Notes: generated from the letters alone by a model not told the origin. DNA of 64,000 nt from Agrobacterium tumefaciens (GCF_000834635.1 NZ_JXQV01000006.1:2501-66500); one strand, 5' to 3'. Positions 45,275 to 54,506 are shown, counted from the first letter of the stretch. Numbers and translations: made by a program.

Positions 45275-47554
45275 ATGGCGCTTCAGGTAAACGGGGAACG
45301 TTCGGGTCAATCGAGCCGGGGTAAGGTTCTGGCACTGCGGCTGATGGCATCGGTGGCCATCGCCACGGTCACATTGGCGCACATGCCAGCAGCACATGCG
45401 CAGAGCGCACAGCAGAACTACAATATTCCAGCCCAGCCACTGGCTTCGGCGCTGAATGCTTTCGGCAGGCAGTCCGGTTTGCAGGTGTCCTTGGCCGCCG
45501 CCACATCGCAGGGCCTGACATCCCGCGCCGTTTCTGGCAAATTGTCGCAGCAGGCCGCGCTGGCACAGCTTCTGGCCGGCACCGGCATTTCCTACAGCAT
45601 TGCCAATGGAACAGCCGTCATTGGACGCGCAGCCAGCGCACCGGTTGCCGCCTCCGATGGTAGCACCGTTCTTGCGCCAATCGTCGTGCAGGGTCAGTCC
45701 ACTGGCCAGGGTGGTGTGAGCGAGACGGTGATTGGACAGCAGCAGCTGGAGCGGATCAACCCGACCAGCGTGGCAGACGTGTTCCGCGAGGAAGCCGGTA
45801 TTCAGGTCGGCAGCTCGCTGCCCATGTCGCAAAAAGTCTATGTCCACGGCGTCGAAGAAACCAACCTCGCCGTCAGCATCGATGGCGCCCGCCAGAACAA
45901 CAAGGTCTTCCACCACAACGCGACAAACATCATTGATCCGGCGATCCTCAAGGCTGTGGATGTGGATGCAGGCATTGCGCCCGCCGATGCTGGCCCCGGC
46001 GCACTCGCAGGCGCGATCAACTACGAAACGCGCGATGCGAAAGACCTTCTGCCAGACGGCAAGACATTTGGCGGCTTCGTCACCTCGACCTACAATTTCA
46101 ACAGCGAAACTGTTGTAACCGGCCTTTCGGCCTACGGCATGAAGGACGGCTTCGATTATCTCGGCTACGTCACTTACAGCAATGGAAACAACTTCGAAGG
46201 CGGCAATGGCGATATCGTTGATGGTACAAGGACCAACCTCATCAGCGGGCTGGGCAAGGTTGGATACGAGTTCGAAAGTGGTGATCGCTTCGAGATCAGC
46301 CATGATCGCGTTGTCGATGACGCACCGCGCCCTTACCGCGCCAATGCGGGCATTGTTACGGGAGGACGCCCTGGCGAGCCGTTGATTCGTGACTACCGCC
46401 TCGACCGGCAAAACACTGTATTCACATACACGGATGAAAAGCCCGAAGGCTGGTGGGACCCGAAAGTCATGTTGGCCTATGGCTCGACCAAAGTCACTGT
46501 ACCGATCTACAGAGGCCCGACCTATCTTCAACACGATAGTGGCAAGACCTCGACGTTCAACGGAAAGTTCGAAAACAAGTTCTCCTTCGATATCGGCAAT
46601 GTCGTCGCTGGTTTCGACTTCTACAATGACCGGGCATCGCTGAAAGATCCAGCCGATGCTGGTCGAGAAAGAGCCAGCAATATTGGCATCTATGCCCAGG
46701 CGAGACTTGAGCCTTGGGACAATACGCGGATTTCCTTCGGCGGCCGTGCCGACCAGCAATGGTTCACTGGCGTCAACGATAGCGATTTCAACAATAATGG
46801 ACTGAGCTTCAACATCTCAGGTGAATATGATCTGACAGAGATCTTCACCGCGAAAGCAGGCTTCTCCCATGTCTGGGCTGGCATCCCGCTGGCAGAGAAC
46901 TTCATCATCAATCCTAGCTGGAACTATGGCGCAGATGGTCCCGAGCCCGTCACGGCCAACAATTACCTGGTCGGGCTGGAAGCAGAACATAATGGCTTCA
47001 CGGCAGAAGCAAACCTGTTCCGCACCGACATAGACGACGCGCGCGTACCCCTTTATAACTACAACTTCAGCAATCCAGCGCCCTTCCCTGGAGCATTGCC
47101 AACGTTGCGCAGTCGCAATCTGACCTCCACCGGCTTTGAAATCGGTGCCGGTTATGAATGGACCAGTTCTTACGTGAAGGTGAAATATGCTCATATCGAT
47201 GTCGAGGTGAACGGTTCGCCAGCCGATTCCGATAGCGGCAATTATCTGGCCACACCCGGTGGCGATATCATCACCCTCACCGCCGCTCACACATTCGACC
47301 AGTGGAACCTGACGGTTGGCGGCGATATCGAAATCGCACCGCAATACGAGGTCTATAAGTCCTATGAGGTCGTTAATCTCTTCACGGAATGGAAGCCGGA
47401 GCAGTTGCAGAACTTCACCTTCCGTGCGGAAGTGAAGAACGTTCTGGATGAGAGCTATTCTGATCGTGCAACCTATGGGCAGGAATTTGGCAATGTTACG
47501 CCTCTTTATGAACCGGGCCGCAGCTTCCTGATCACAGCCAAGGCAACGTTCTGA
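45275..47554 (+). CDS. TonB-dependent siderophore receptor with STN signalling domain
   Basis: Outer-membrane receptor of 759 residues. A signal peptide ends near AHMPAAHAQ (about 43). The STN domain follows (about 46-112, YNIPAQPLASALNAFGRQSG, LLAGTGISYSI), which contacts FecR and marks a transducer. Then come the plug (INPTSVADVFREEAGIQV, YVHGVEETNLAVSIDGARQ) and a 22-strand-type barrel ending in aromatic Phe (SFLITAKATF). Position after sigma/FecR and before the ABC importer indicates uptake of the siderophore made by asbABCDEF. Caution: the plug segment DGARQNNKVFHHNATNIIDP resembles haemoglobin/haem-type receptors, so the ligand is an inference from context. Confidence 0.9.
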   Translation: MALQVNGERSGQSSRGKVLALRLMASVAIATVTLAHMPAAHAQSAQQNYNIPAQPLASALNAFGRQSGLQVSLAAATSQGLTSRAVSGKLSQQAALAQLLAGTGISYSIANGTAVIGRAASAPVAASDGSTVLAPIVVQGQSTGQGGVSETVIGQQQLERINPTSVADVFREEAGIQVGSSLPMSQKVYVHGVEETNLAVSIDGARQNNKVFHHNATNIIDPAILKAVDVDAGIAPADAGPGALAGAINYETRDAKDLLPDGKTFGGFVTSTYNFNSETVVTGLSAYGMKDGFDYLGYVTYSNGNNFEGGNGDIVDGTRTNLISGLGKVGYEFESGDRFEISHDRVVDDAPRPYRANAGIVTGGRPGEPLIRDYRLDRQNTVFTYTDEKPEGWWDPKVMLAYGSTKVTVPIYRGPTYLQHDSGKTSTFNGKFENKFSFDIGNVVAGFDFYNDRASLKDPADAGRERASNIGIYAQARLEPWDNTRISFGGRADQQWFTGVNDSDFNNNGLSFNISGEYDLTEIFTAKAGFSHVWAGIPLAENFIINPSWNYGADGPEPVTANNYLVGLEAEHNGFTAEANLFRTDIDDARVPLYNYNFSNPAPFPGALPTLRSRNLTSTGFEIGAGYEWTSSYVKVKYAHIDVEVNGSPADSDSGNYLATPGGDIITLTAAHTFDQWNLTVGGDIEIAPQYEVYKSYEVVNLFTEWKPEQLQNFTFRAEVKNVLDESYSDRATYGQEFGNVTPLYEPGRSFLITAKATF

Positions 47555-47570
47555 CCCCATGGAGACTCAA

Positions 47571-47598
47571 GTGCCACCGGTGGGTTATCCGGTGGCAC
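47571..47598 (+). other. Hairpin between the receptor and DUF2218 genes
   Basis: A perfect 10-base inverted repeat GTGCCACCGG / CCGGTGGCAC with an eight-base loop and no T run. It probably protects the receptor message or lowers read-through into the uptake genes. A ribosome site GAAGGAG follows at once. Confidence 0.7.
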
Positions 47599-47614
47599 AC
47601 AGAAGGAGAATGCG

Positions 47615-47926
47615 ATGATGGAAACCCTGGCGAAACTGCAAACCGAGCATGCGGGCAAATACATCGCACAATTGTGCAAGCATTTTGCCCATAAGGTCGA
47701 TATCTCCCACGCGGATAACCACGGCGAGTGCCGCTTCACCTGTGGCACCGCGACCATGAATGCTGATGGCGATATGCTGACGATCCGCGTCACGGCTGCG
47801 GATGAAGAGCAGGTCAAGGAAACGCAACACGTCATCGAAAGTCATCTGTTGCGGTTTGCCTTTCGCGAGGAACTCCAGCCTCTGCAATGGTCGCCGTCCG
47901 CGCAAGAAGGCGCAGCCGAGGCATGA
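47615..47926 (+). CDS. DUF2218 domain-containing protein
   Basis: Small cytoplasmic protein of 103 residues with the DUF2218 pattern: KYIAQLCKHFAHKVDI, ECRFTCGTATM, and HVIESHLLRFAFREELQPLQW. It is rich in His and Cys. The family is often found beside iron-siderophore genes, and a role in handling siderophore or iron after uptake has been guessed but not shown. Its stop overlaps the ATG of the binding-protein gene. Confidence 0.85.
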   Translation: MMETLAKLQTEHAGKYIAQLCKHFAHKVDISHADNHGECRFTCGTATMNADGDMLTIRVTAADEEQVKETQHVIESHLLRFAFREELQPLQWSPSAQEGAAEA

Positions 47927-48825
47927 GAGCGATGCGGTTCTGGCAGCTTTTCCTCGTCGTCGGCCTGTTCGCAGGCGCTGCGGTAGCAGCCGAGATCAAC
48001 ACTGCGCGTGGACCGGTCGACATTCCTGATCAGCCGCAACGCGTGGCAGTCTTCGATCTCGCCGCACTCGACACGCTCGACCGTCTCGGCATCAAACCCG
48101 CAGGCGTGCCGAAGAACCTCTATCTTCCGCAACTAGAACACCTCAAGGCAAATGCTGAACCCGTTGGGGATATTTTCGAGCCTGATCTGGAAGCATTGAG
48201 TTCGCTCGCGCCCGATCTGATCGTGCTGGGTGGCCGTTCCTCACCCAAACTGGCCTCCACCTCCCGCGTTGCCACAAGCATCGACATGACGATGGAAGGT
48301 GATGATCTGGTGGACCAGGCAAAGCTTCGCCTTGCCGATTACGGCAAAATATTCGGCAAGGAGGCTGAAGCAAAGGCCATAGCGACGGAGCTGGATGGCG
48401 AGATCCAGGTCACGCGGGCAGCCGTTGCCGGTAAAGGCAACGCCCTGATCATCATGACCAACGGCCCGAAAGTGACCGCTTATGGTGCCGGTTCGCGCTT
48501 TGGCTGGGTTCATGCCACGCTGTCCCTTCCCCCTGCCGTCAATGCCATGGAAGCAGCCACCCATGGTGAGGCGGTTTCCTTCGAATTTATTCACAAGGCA
48601 AACCCTGACTGGCTTTTCGTGGTGGATCGGGCAGCGGCAATCGGATCGGGCGAACAGGGTGCGCGTGCCACGCTGGATAATGGACTGGTTGCCGCAACGA
48701 CGGCGTGGCGCAAAGGTCAGGTCGTTTACCTTCCATCAGCCGATTTCTACATCGCCGCCGGTGGCATTCAGGCCACGCAGCGGGTGCTTGCCACCATCAG
48801 AGAGGCCTTTTCCGCCGCACAATGA
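47923..48825 (+). CDS. Siderophore ABC transporter substrate-binding protein (FatB/YclQ-like)
   Basis: Periplasmic binding protein of 300 residues. A signal peptide (FWQLFLVVGLFAGAAVAAE) is followed by a helical-backbone fold typical of ferric-siderophore binders (RVAVFDLAALDTLDRLGI, SLAPDLIVLGGRSSPK). It resembles the CeuE/FatB/YclQ group, which binds catecholate-citrate siderophores including petrobactin in Bacillus; this link is inference. The ATG at 47923 overlaps the DUF2218 stop; the frame is open 12 codons further but without a better start. Confidence 0.88.
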   Translation: MRAMRFWQLFLVVGLFAGAAVAAEINTARGPVDIPDQPQRVAVFDLAALDTLDRLGIKPAGVPKNLYLPQLEHLKANAEPVGDIFEPDLEALSSLAPDLIVLGGRSSPKLASTSRVATSIDMTMEGDDLVDQAKLRLADYGKIFGKEAEAKAIATELDGEIQVTRAAVAGKGNALIIMTNGPKVTAYGAGSRFGWVHATLSLPPAVNAMEAATHGEAVSFEFIHKANPDWLFVVDRAAAIGSGEQGARATLDNGLVAATTAWRKGQVVYLPSADFYIAAGGIQATQRVLATIREAFSAAQ

Positions 48826-49799
48826 TGGCATTTGACAACCCAAACCGGAAATGGCTGCTTGGACTGGCGGGCTTCGTGCTCGCCTTTCTGTGTTTCGTCA
48901 GCCTTCTGATTGGCGCGGGCGATGTCTCACTATCGACCCTATGGACCGCGTCCGGGCAGGGAGAATTGCTCGCGATCAGCCGCCTGCCGCGCACGCTGGC
49001 AGCAGTTCTGGCCGGTGCCGCTCTGGCAATTGCGGGCCTCATCATGCAGGCCATTGCCCGCAACCGCTTTGTCGAACCGGCAACGGCCGGCACCGCCCAA
49101 TCTGCCGAACTTGGCATTCTCCTCGTCACATTTCTTTGGCCAGCAGCGACATTGGGTTTCAAGACGCTGGTCGCAAGCGCTGCCGCCCTTGCCGGGACGG
49201 GCCTGTTTCTCATGACCGCGCACCGTCTGCCGCCGACCCAACCATACCTCGTGCCGCTGTTCGGGCTTGTCTATGGCGGCGTGATCGGCGCTGCTGCAAC
49301 TTTCATCGCCTGGCAGGCCGACCTCCTTCAATATCTATCGGTCTGGAGCAATGGCGATTTTTCCGGAGTGCTCCGTGGTCGCTATGAAATGCTGTGGCTG
49401 GGTGCGCTTCTGGTGGCTGCCGCCTGGGCCTTTGCTGACCGGCTGACCATCATGGCGCTTGGCCGGGAAACCAGCATCGGTCTTGGCATAGATTACCCGC
49501 GCATGCTGCAAATCGGCCTTGTGATCATCTCCATTATTTCAGCGGTGACCGTTGTCGTCATCGGCATTATCCCATTCGTCGGCCTTGTCGTTCCCAACCT
49601 TGTTTCCCGGCTGATGGGCGACAATATGCGCGCAACACTGCCAGTCACGGCACTATTAGGGGCCATTCTGACCCTCAGCTGCGATATTTTGGGCCGGGTC
49701 ATTCGGTTCCCCTATGAAATCCCTGTGGGCACCGTCATGGGCGTTGTCGGCGCGCTTCTGTTGCTGCTCCTGCTTTTTCGGCGGCCCAGCGATGCGTAA
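48822..49799 (+). CDS. Ferric siderophore ABC transporter permease 1 (FatD/YclN-like)
   Basis: FecCD-family permease of 325 residues with about nine membrane segments. Landmarks: AISRLPRTLAAVLAGAALAIAG (about 48-69, coupling region), MALGRETSIGLGIDYP and GIIPFVGLVVPNLVSRLMG (about 247-265). The start is coupled to the binding protein by an ATGA overlap. It forms a heterodimeric channel with the next gene product. Confidence 0.9.
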   Translation: MMAFDNPNRKWLLGLAGFVLAFLCFVSLLIGAGDVSLSTLWTASGQGELLAISRLPRTLAAVLAGAALAIAGLIMQAIARNRFVEPATAGTAQSAELGILLVTFLWPAATLGFKTLVASAAALAGTGLFLMTAHRLPPTQPYLVPLFGLVYGGVIGAAATFIAWQADLLQYLSVWSNGDFSGVLRGRYEMLWLGALLVAAAWAFADRLTIMALGRETSIGLGIDYPRMLQIGLVIISIISAVTVVVIGIIPFVGLVVPNLVSRLMGDNMRATLPVTALLGAILTLSCDILGRVIRFPYEIPVGTVMGVVGALLLLLLLFRRPSDA

Positions 49800-50733
49800 A
49801 GGTCCGATGATCCTTTTATGCCTCGCGGCGCTTGTCAGCATCGTCTGTTTCATGACGATCGGCCTGCGTGGAAACCTCGGTTTCGTTCTCGGCCTGCGCG
49901 CCGTCAAGCTTGCGGCGCTGATCGCGGTAGGCGTCGCCATTGCCATTTCCACTGTCGTTTTCCAGACGGTGACCGCCAACCGCATTCTCACACCCTCCAT
50001 CATGGGCATCGATGCGCTTTACGTGTTCGGGCAGATCCTGCTCGTCTTCCTGTTCGGGGGGCTTGCCTATACGGCGATGGATGCGCGGCTGAAATTCGTC
50101 GGTGAAATCATTCTGCTGATGGGCCTGACCTGCGGTCTTGTGCTGCCGGTGTTGCGGGCGCGGTTCGATATGGGGCTAATGCTGCTTTCCGGTATCGTCG
50201 TCGGTGTGCTGTTTCGCAGCCTGCATTCGCTGCTGTCGCGCCTGATAGACCCCAATGATTTCGCCGTCGTGCAGGGCGGAAGCTTTGCCAACTTCAACGA
50301 TGTGAACACCGAGCTTCTGGCCGTCGCATCGCTGATCACCGCAGGCGCGCTGATTTGGACCTGGCGGGCACGGCATAGTCTCGACATCGTCGCACTTGGC
50401 CGAGATGCCGCGATCGGTCTTGGTATCGAGTGGCAAAAGACCCAGATTCTCTGCCTTATGATGGTTTCACTGCTGGTTGCCGTTTCCACCGCGCTGGTTG
50501 GGCCCGTTGCCTTTCTCGGTCTCCTTTTCGTCGCACTTGCGGAACGGATCGTCCAGTCCCGCCGGCATGCGGTGCTGATCCCGGCTGCTGCCCTCGTTTC
50601 CATCATCGTGCTGACAGGCGGGCAGACGCTGTTCCAGCATGGTCTGGGCAACAGTTCGACCCTTGGCGTTGTCATCGAATTTATGGGTGGCATCGTCTTT
50701 CTCATCCTCCTCTGGCGCGGGAGCCGCAGATGA
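49792..50733 (+). CDS. Ferric siderophore ABC transporter permease 2 (FatC/YclO-like)
   Basis: Second FecCD-family permease, 313 residues and very hydrophobic. Family segments are LGLRAVKLAALIAVGVAIA (near the start), VALGRDAAIGLGIEW and ALVGPVAFLGLLFVALAERI. It overlaps permease 1 by eight bases and the ATPase gene by four, so stoichiometry is set by coupled translation. Confidence 0.9.
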   Translation: MRKGPMILLCLAALVSIVCFMTIGLRGNLGFVLGLRAVKLAALIAVGVAIAISTVVFQTVTANRILTPSIMGIDALYVFGQILLVFLFGGLAYTAMDARLKFVGEIILLMGLTCGLVLPVLRARFDMGLMLLSGIVVGVLFRSLHSLLSRLIDPNDFAVVQGGSFANFNDVNTELLAVASLITAGALIWTWRARHSLDIVALGRDAAIGLGIEWQKTQILCLMMVSLLVAVSTALVGPVAFLGLLFVALAERIVQSRRHAVLIPAAALVSIIVLTGGQTLFQHGLGNSSTLGVVIEFMGGIVFLILLWRGSRR

Positions 50734-51509
50734 TCCGCATCGACCATGTCTCGCTGCAATATGGCGCAGCCCGGATTTTGAAGGATGTTTCCCTGACCAT
50801 TCCCAAGGGCGGCATTACCGCGCTGATCGGGCCGAATGGGGCGGGAAAATCCTCCCTGCTGGGGCTTATTGCCCGCCTCCAGCCCTTGCAGACGGGCTCA
50901 ATCAACGTGGATAACCTGTCGGTCACATCGACCCCATCTAGTGAGCTTGCGAAAAAACTCGCCATTCTGCGACAGGACAACCAGGTCGCAAGCCGGTTGA
51001 CGGTGAAAGAACTGGTTGGTTTCGGACGGTTTCCGCACAATCGCGGTCATCAGACGCAAGATGACCGTGAGATGATCGAAGAAGCGCTTCAGGTTTTTGA
51101 CCTGTCTGATCTGTCCGGCCGGTTTCTGGAAACGCTCTCGGGCGGGCAACGCCAGCGGGCGCTTGTGGCGATGGCCTTTTGTCAGGACACGGATTATCTG
51201 CTGCTGGACGAACCCCTGAACAATCTCGACATGTATTTTGCCCGTGAACTGATGCAATCCCTGCGCAAAATTGCCGATCAGGACCGCAAGACCATCATCA
51301 TCGTTCTGCATGACATCAACTATGCCAGCGGATTTGCCGACCGGATGATAGCGATGCGCGCCGGTGAGATCGTTGCCGATGGCGCACCGCAGGCGCTGAT
51401 GACATCGGAAACGTTGGAAGCGATCTACGGCTTCGCCATTCCCGTTGCGCAGGTTGGCCAGCAGCGCATCGCCATGCCGTTCATGGCGAAGCCTTACAAC
51501 GTCAGTTAG
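50730..51509 (+). CDS. Ferric siderophore ABC transporter ATP-binding protein
   Basis: ATPase of 259 residues for the importer. Walker A is GPNGAGKSS (about 34-42), the signature is LSGGQRQRALVAMAF, Walker B is YLLLDEPLNNLD and the switch His is in IVLHDINYAS. It ends the siderophore locus; its stop overlaps the stop of a convergent small gene by four bases. Confidence 0.93.
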   Translation: MIRIDHVSLQYGAARILKDVSLTIPKGGITALIGPNGAGKSSLLGLIARLQPLQTGSINVDNLSVTSTPSSELAKKLAILRQDNQVASRLTVKELVGFGRFPHNRGHQTQDDREMIEEALQVFDLSDLSGRFLETLSGGQRQRALVAMAFCQDTDYLLLDEPLNNLDMYFARELMQSLRKIADQDRKTIIIVLHDINYASGFADRMIAMRAGEIVADGAPQALMTSETLEAIYGFAIPVAQVGQQRIAMPFMAKPYNVS

Positions 51510-51766
51510 TGGACGACCACATCGTCATCCGTAAGGAAGCTGCGAATGCCGTCCCTTTCGCAGGTTGCCAGAAATTCTTCCCAGGCATCCTTGTCGGTGG
51601 CGAATGGTTCTTCCCATGTTGTCACGTCATCTTCTTCACTAACGACTTCCAGCGTCCAGTCATTGTTGGTGCCGGCAGGGCGAAAGATATCGACCAGCAC
51701 CGTCACGCCGTCATCCTCGAACTCTCCCGAGAACTCGGAATGTTCCAGTTTCTGTTTCTTTTCCAT
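51506..51766 (-). CDS. Small acidic hypothetical protein
   Basis: 86 residues, strongly acidic, starting MEKKQKLEHSEFSGEFEDDG, with GGAGAG before the ATG. The order of short beta-like and helical stretches (VTVLVDIFRP, WTLEVVSEE, DAWEEFLATCERDGI) suggests a compact fold. I recognise it only as a rhizobial conserved hypothetical type. It is convergent with the siderophore ATPase gene. Confidence 0.75.
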   Translation of the reverse strand: MEKKQKLEHSEFSGEFEDDGVTVLVDIFRPAGTNNDWTLEVVSEEDDVTTWEEPFATDKDAWEEFLATCERDGIRSFLTDDDVVVH

Positions 51767-52045
51767 CGAACTCTCCGGTCAAAATGTCCCTGGTCTGGGC
51801 ATGCAATGCCAAGGCGCCCCTGTTTTATCAAGGGAAGATAATAGCGAATGGGTCAGGACTTTGTAAGAGACGACGGCGCATTCGACGATGCGTAGGCCGC
51901 CGGGCACGACGTCCAGCACGCCATCAGGTACCGCAGCTGCATCAGCTTAGATTGTCTGCATTCAATCGCAAATAATGACCCTACCCACCCATTGCGACAG
52001 TTTACTCAACGCCGATCCATTCACCAGCACTTTTGCTGAGGTTTC

Positions 52046-52864
52046 TTAGCTGAACTGCTTTTGAACGCTCCGCTTCATTCCGGCCAGACTTGGGCCGCGC
52101 ACGGTTCTGTAACGGGCGGCGACAAGATTATAGGTGCCGAACGCAGCCAGACCAACAGCGATCACGACGAAGATGATGGCGCCGCCGGGCAATTGGCGCA
52201 GCCACTCCATCGCGTCACCCATTCCCCCTGCCTGCTCCGGGTTCACCTTGAAGCCCGCATAGGCAAACAGAAAGCCGACGACCGCGAAGACGACGCCTCG
52301 TGCCGCAAGGCCGTAAATGCAGACATAAGTCAGCCAGCTGACATGGGCCGGTATCGTGATGTATTTCTCAAATTTGCGCATCACGCCCTTAAGAAGCGTA
52401 ACGATGCCACCCGCGATGAAGCCTAACCCGACAGCGATGGCGAGATAGGAACCAAATGGCTGGGACATGATCCATGCCGCCATTCCACGCTCTCCGCCAC
52501 CCTCACTTGCACCTCCAAACAGAGCCTGGCTGAGTGCATAGGCTCCAAGACCGATGTAGGTCACGGCACTTCCGAGCAGACTGGCTCTGATCAGCAAGGC
52601 TTTGCCATCCGTTCCATGGCCGTCACTATCGGCGAGCGACTGGGCAAAACGCCACGCAACAAAGCAGAAAAGCCCAATTCCAATCAGTCCGACCCAGATC
52701 TTGCCGAAGGGCTGATCCAGCAGCGACGAAATCGCCGATTTGCTGTCCGGCTGGCCACCGACCACGCTGGAAAATAGCGCCAAACCAGCCACGAGCAGGA
52801 ACACGATGCCGCGCGCAGCATAACCAAGCTTTGCAAGCATCTCAAAACGAAGTTCCTGTGGCAC
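52046..52864 (-). CDS. DUF1206 family membrane protein
   Basis: Inner-membrane protein of 272 residues made of three repeats of about 80 residues, each with two membrane helices and a motif of the kind LGYAARGIVFLLVA (near 10), LGLGFIAGG and YGLAARGVVFAVVGFLF (about 190-206). This matches DUF1206, whose function is unknown. The GTG at 52864 has GGGAG upstream and begins just before the first repeat; the frame extends to 52978 without repeats. Confidence 0.85.
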   Translation of the reverse strand: MPQELRFEMLAKLGYAARGIVFLLVAGLALFSSVVGGQPDSKSAISSLLDQPFGKIWVGLIGIGLFCFVAWRFAQSLADSDGHGTDGKALLIRASLLGSAVTYIGLGAYALSQALFGGASEGGGERGMAAWIMSQPFGSYLAIAVGLGFIAGGIVTLLKGVMRKFEKYITIPAHVSWLTYVCIYGLAARGVVFAVVGFLFAYAGFKVNPEQAGGMGDAMEWLRQLPGGAIIFVVIAVGLAAFGTYNLVAARYRTVRGPSLAGMKRSVQKQFS

Positions 52865-53114
52865 TGGCTGTCTCCCTGGGCTGCATCCTTGAGGTGCTAA
52901 CGCCAGAGACGCAGAAAAGTTGTGGAGGTCAGTAAAATTACTGGCTTCTGACGTCTCGCCACAGGTCATTTCACCCATTGTTTCTGGTAAAACTCACGCT
53001 TTGAAACATTTGGTCACGTAAAATGACTTCCTATTTGGGTCAGGGCCGGGCATGTGATGATCAAAGCTCTCACGAGCATTCACACGACAACAGATGTAGC
53101 AAAGAGCTGACACC

Positions 53115-54476
53115 ATGGAAAATCCGCTTGCACTGACGCAGCGTTCCGAAAACAGCCTTTTTCGCGAAGGCGATGTTTTCGTTCTATTCGGCGAATTGTT
53201 TGGCCGCGGTTACGCAACGGGCCAGATTGAGCAGGCCCGCGCCGCCGGAATGGACATTGTCGGAATTACCGTCGGTCGCCGTGACGAAAACAACAATTTG
53301 CGCCCGCTGACTGCGGACGAGCTTGCAGAAGCCGAAGCGCGCCTTGGCGGCAAAATCATCAATGTGCCGCTGATGGCCGGTTTTGATCTGGATGCTCCAG
53401 CAGGCGGCCCGACACCAACAGATCTCGTGGCAAAGATGACGCTTGAGAGCTGGCAGAGTGACAAGCTCGACTGGGATTACATCGAGCAATGCCGCCAGCT
53501 GGCGACGACGCGGTTCACGGATGCGCTGACAGAAGTCATGTCTATTCTGGAAGGTATGATTCCCGCTGGTCGCAATGTGCTTTTCGCGCACACGATGGCT
53601 GGTGGCATTCCAAAAGCCAAGGTTTTCCTCGCCATTGCCAACCGCATCTACAAGGGCCGCGGTGCACGTCACATGTCGTCGCAGACCTTGCTCGATAGCG
53701 ATCTGGGCAAGCTCATCCTGCAGAATTTCGATGAGGTTTCGGCCAACACCTTCGGCCATCTTATCGAACATAGTGCATCGATTCGCGCCCGCGTCGAAGC
53801 CGGTGGCAATCAGGTGCGTTACACCGCCTATGGATATCACGGAACGGCGATCCTGATCGACGGGCAGTACCGTTGGCAGACCTATACCAACTACACGCAG
53901 GGCTATGCCAAGATGCGGTTGGAAAAGATCGCAACAGACGCATGGGCAGCTGGCGTCAAGGCTACCGTCTACAATTGCCCCGAAATTCGCACCAACTCCT
54001 CCGACGTCTTCACGGGCATCGAGCTGCCTTTGATTCCTTTGCTGCTTGCGCTGAAAAAGGAAAATGGTGGCGCCTGGGTTGAAGAGCAGTGGAAGGCTTG
54101 CGAAGCGCTTCTGGCCGATGGCTTCACGATGAATGACGTTCTGCAGAAGATCAAAGACATGCAGGCCAGCGACGTTATGCGCCCCTTCTATGATTTCACC
54201 GCATGGCCCATGCCCAACAGTCAGGCTCAGGCTGATCTCACGATCGGCACCTCGAATGAAATCACCCAGATGCACCGCGACAACAAGGCGATGATCAGCG
54301 ATGTGCTGAGCAGTCTCGTTGTCGAAGCAACCGGCCAGCTGATTTTCGGAAATTCATCCGATCCACGCGGTCCGGTGCAGTGGCTGAACCATGACATCGT
54401 TGCCCAGCAGCTGAACGCGACACGCGGTTACGCAAAGCCCTCAGCGACAGCGCCATCCCAGACAGAGATGGCCTGA
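53115..54476 (+). CDS. FabMG-like protein (putative enoyl-ACP reductase family)
   Basis: A 453-residue protein that I match from memory to the FabMG family, described as atypical triclosan-tolerant enoyl-ACP reductases. Near the N-terminus is a nucleotide-binding-like stretch (VLFGELFGRGYATGQIEQARAAG), further on FAHTMAGGIPKAK, SANTFGHLIEHSASIRA and ARRYxYHGT-like YTAYGYHGTAILI. It has neither the classic FabI nor FabV signature, so the enzymatic role is uncertain. It stands alone, with two hairpins after its stop. Confidence 0.55.
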   Translation: MENPLALTQRSENSLFREGDVFVLFGELFGRGYATGQIEQARAAGMDIVGITVGRRDENNNLRPLTADELAEAEARLGGKIINVPLMAGFDLDAPAGGPTPTDLVAKMTLESWQSDKLDWDYIEQCRQLATTRFTDALTEVMSILEGMIPAGRNVLFAHTMAGGIPKAKVFLAIANRIYKGRGARHMSSQTLLDSDLGKLILQNFDEVSANTFGHLIEHSASIRARVEAGGNQVRYTAYGYHGTAILIDGQYRWQTYTNYTQGYAKMRLEKIATDAWAAGVKATVYNCPEIRTNSSDVFTGIELPLIPLLLALKKENGGAWVEEQWKACEALLADGFTMNDVLQKIKDMQASDVMRPFYDFTAWPMPNSQAQADLTIGTSNEITQMHRDNKAMISDVLSSLVVEATGQLIFGNSSDPRGPVQWLNHDIVAQQLNATRGYAKPSATAPSQTEMA

Positions 54477-54482
54477 CGAAGC

Positions 54483-54506
54483 GCTGTTGCCGGTTGCGGC
54501 AACAGC
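54483..54506 (+). terminator. Hairpin after the FabMG-like gene
   Basis: A perfect 10-base inverted repeat GCTGTTGCCG / CGGCAACAGC with a four-base loop, seven bases after the stop codon. The following tail is only weakly T-rich. Confidence 0.6.
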
